Shown here in pieces: positions 62,733 through 64,000 of a stretch of DNA of 64,000 nucleotides. A model generated the notes under the pieces. That model searched no databases. It was given only the letters and a program-made list of their open reading frames with translations, and was not told the origin of the DNA. The stretch's first letter is position 1. Every line of letters starts with the position of its first letter. This stretch comes from Novosphingobium rosa NBRC 15208 (GTDB lineage: Bacteria; Pseudomonadota; Alphaproteobacteria; Sphingomonadales; Sphingomonadaceae), in the NCBI RefSeq assembly GCF_001598555.1, contig NZ_BCZE01000001.1, forward strand, positions 1 to 64,000, in the 5' to 3' direction. Made by a program: the position numbers and the translations under genes.

Positions 62733-64000
62733 ATGACACAGGCGAAACAGGGTCTCCGCCAGTCGATGGCATGGCTGCACACATGGGTCGGGTTGCTGCC
62801 GGGCTGGGTGCTTTATGTGATCTTCGTCTTCGGCACGGCGGCCTTTTTCCAGCATGAGATCGACGGCTGGATGCGGCCCGAATTGCCGGGCGAAACGCGC
62901 GTCTCGCCCCGCGCCCTTGCCGCGGCCGATGCTGTGCTGAAAGCCCGCGCGACAGGGGCGGACAGCGCAGCCGTCTCGCTGCCCGATCCACGCGGGGGCA
63001 GCGGGCTGGAGCTGTCATGGCGCATCAAGGGCGAGAAGCGCGGCGAGGGCAACCGCGTGACCCTCGCCCCCGCCACCGGAGAGGAAGCGCAGGTGCGCGC
63101 CACCAAGGGCGGCTATTTCCTCTACCGCTTCCATTTCGACCTGCATTACATGCCGGTGATGTGGGCGCGCATGCTGGTGAGCATCGCCGCTCTGGCCATG
63201 CTGGTGGCGATCTTGTCCGGCGTGGTCACCCACAAGAAAATCTTCGCCGATTTCTTCATGCTCCGCTTCGGCAAGGGGCAAAGAAGCTGGCTCGACGCGC
63301 ATAATGCCAGCGCCGTGCTGGTGCTGCCCTTCTATCTGATGATCACCTACACCGGTCTGGCGACCTTGTTGTTCACGCTGATGCCATGGACGCTGGCCGC
63401 CAATTTCCCCGACCGGCAGGCCTTTTACAAAACCACCTTCGCCGCCGCGCCCGAACGCGAGCCCAGCGGCAAGCCAGCCCCGACAATCCCCCTCGCCCGC
63501 ATGATCGCGGCGGCGCAGCAGAGCTGGGATGGCGACATGCCGACGCATATCGGCATCGACCATCCCGGCGACGGCAAGGCCACCATCACCCTCTATCCCG
63601 AGCCAGGTGGCTGGGGCCGTCCAGCGCACCCCACCCTCTATCTCGATGGGGCCAGCGGAACACCGCTGCCCTCCGCTTCCCCTGTGAAAGGCGGCGCCCA
63701 GGCCACATGGCGGGTGATGATCGAACTGCATATGGCGGAGTTTGCGGGCTATGCACTGCGCTGGCTGCTGGCGCTTTCGGGCCTTGGCGGCGTGGCGATG
63801 GTGGCAACCGGCCTGTGCCTGTGGTGCGTCAAACGCCGCGCCCGCCTGCCGGATGCGGCACGGCCTCACCTCGGCTTCCGGCTGGTCGAGGGGCTCAACA
63901 TCGGCTTCATCCTTGGCGCGCCGGGGGGAATCGCAGCCTATTTCCTCGCGAACCGCCTGCTGCCCGTTGACATGCCCGACCGCGCGGCATGGGAGATCAA
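62733..64000 (+). CDS. PepSY-associated transmembrane protein, 3' end cut by the window edge
   Basis: The frame from the ATG at 62733 is open to the window end (422 codons). It has an N-terminal helix (WLHTWVGLLPGWVLYVIFVFGTA), a periplasmic PepSY part, then helices with MLVSIAALAMLVAILSGVVTHKKIF and LRWLLALSGLGGVAMVATGLCLW. This is the PepSY_TM family, paired with siderophore TBDRs and thought to act as inner-membrane ferric-siderophore reductases. GGGAG lies seven bases before the start, 19 nt after the receptor stop, so one operon. Confidence 0.9.
   Translation, partial: MTQAKQGLRQSMAWLHTWVGLLPGWVLYVIFVFGTAAFFQHEIDGWMRPELPGETRVSPRALAAADAVLKARATGADSAAVSLPDPRGGSGLELSWRIKGEKRGEGNRVTLAPATGEEAQVRATKGGYFLYRFHFDLHYMPVMWARMLVSIAALAMLVAILSGVVTHKKIFADFFMLRFGKGQRSWLDAHNASAVLVLPFYLMITYTGLATLLFTLMPWTLAANFPDRQAFYKTTFAAAPEREPSGKPAPTIPLARMIAAAQQSWDGDMPTHIGIDHPGDGKATITLYPEPGGWGRPAHPTLYLDGASGTPLPSASPVKGGAQATWRVMIELHMAEFAGYALRWLLALSGLGGVAMVATGLCLWCVKRRARLPDAARPHLGFRLVEGLNIGFILGAPGGIAAYFLANRLLPVDMPDRAAWEI

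Noticed and set aside
1..64000. CRISPR arrays, tRNA or rRNA genes and complete insertion sequences
   Set aside because: I looked for regularly spaced repeats, cloverleaf-like sequences and transposase motifs in the gaps and found none.

Overview
The window is GC-rich DNA that looks like the chromosome (or a large catabolic replicon) of a sphingomonad, most likely Novosphingobium or a close relative. The case rests on five intact TonB-dependent outer-membrane receptors (TBDRs) in 64 kb, each beside catabolic enzymes or AraC/FecR regulators, and on dense, tightly overlapping (ATGA/GTGA) operons. No rRNA, tRNA, CRISPR array or intact insertion sequence was seen. Nearly every module concerns carbon sources of plant origin, which suggests a plant- or rhizosphere-associated life style (inference).

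Layout. (1) 1-3.8 kb: the distal iacH-iacA-iacB-iacI part of an indole-3-acetic acid (auxin) degradation operon, divergent from its MarR regulator iacR; it runs off the left edge. (2) 3.9-9.9 kb: a TBDR, a secreted GH3 glycosidase and a Tat-exported sugar isomerase-like protein. The TBDR and GH3 promoters carry an inverted repeat resembling the one between iacH and iacR, so IacR may control all three. (3) 10.6-17.4 kb: a TyrA-like dehydrogenase, a TBDR and three AraC regulators. (4) 17.5-20.6 kb: amino-acid permease, amine oxidase-like flavoprotein and cupin, convergent with (5) 20.7-27.3 kb: GMC alcohol dehydrogenase, TBDR, AraC and aldehyde dehydrogenase, a set resembling the sphingomonad polyethylene-glycol (peg) operon. 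(6) 27.5-33.6 kb: homogentisate pathway hmgA-fahA-maiA plus an MBL-fold protein, an FAD monooxygenase and a DUF2783 protein. (7) 33.8-35.4 kb: LuxR and TetR regulators.

(8) 35.7-46.2 kb is the most interesting part: a candidate C-glycoside / 3-keto-glycoside utilisation locus. It has both subunits of a C-glycoside deglycosidase-like enzyme, a GlcG-like secreted protein, a ThuA-like protein, a GPH sugar symporter, a hydroxypyruvate isomerase-like protein, a TBDR, and a Tat-exported small subunit plus GMC flavoprotein of the glycoside 3-dehydrogenase type. The expected flow (inference) is uptake by the TBDR, periplasmic C3 oxidation by the GMC pair, import, C-C cleavage by the alpha/beta deglycosidase, and breakdown of the released keto sugar. 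A motif AAYCAT-N6-AADWWA lies upstream of all four transcription units.

(9) 46.6-51.5 kb: a decaying tartrate module with a LysR regulator, a frameshifted MFS transporter, ttuC, ttuD, and a pyruvate kinase stub fused by deletion to the tail of a lost TBDR. (10) 51.8-56.3 kb: a secreted amidohydrolase and a large GH2-family protein with an altered catalytic motif. (11) 56.5-59.0 kb: DUF983 protein, a hypothetical protein, a MocR-type regulator and a 59-residue membrane protein. (12) 59.1-64.0 kb: FecR anti-sigma protein, STN-domain siderophore receptor and a PepSY membrane protein cut by the right edge.

Long open frames antisense to many genes are a by-product of the GC-rich codon pattern and are not annotated.
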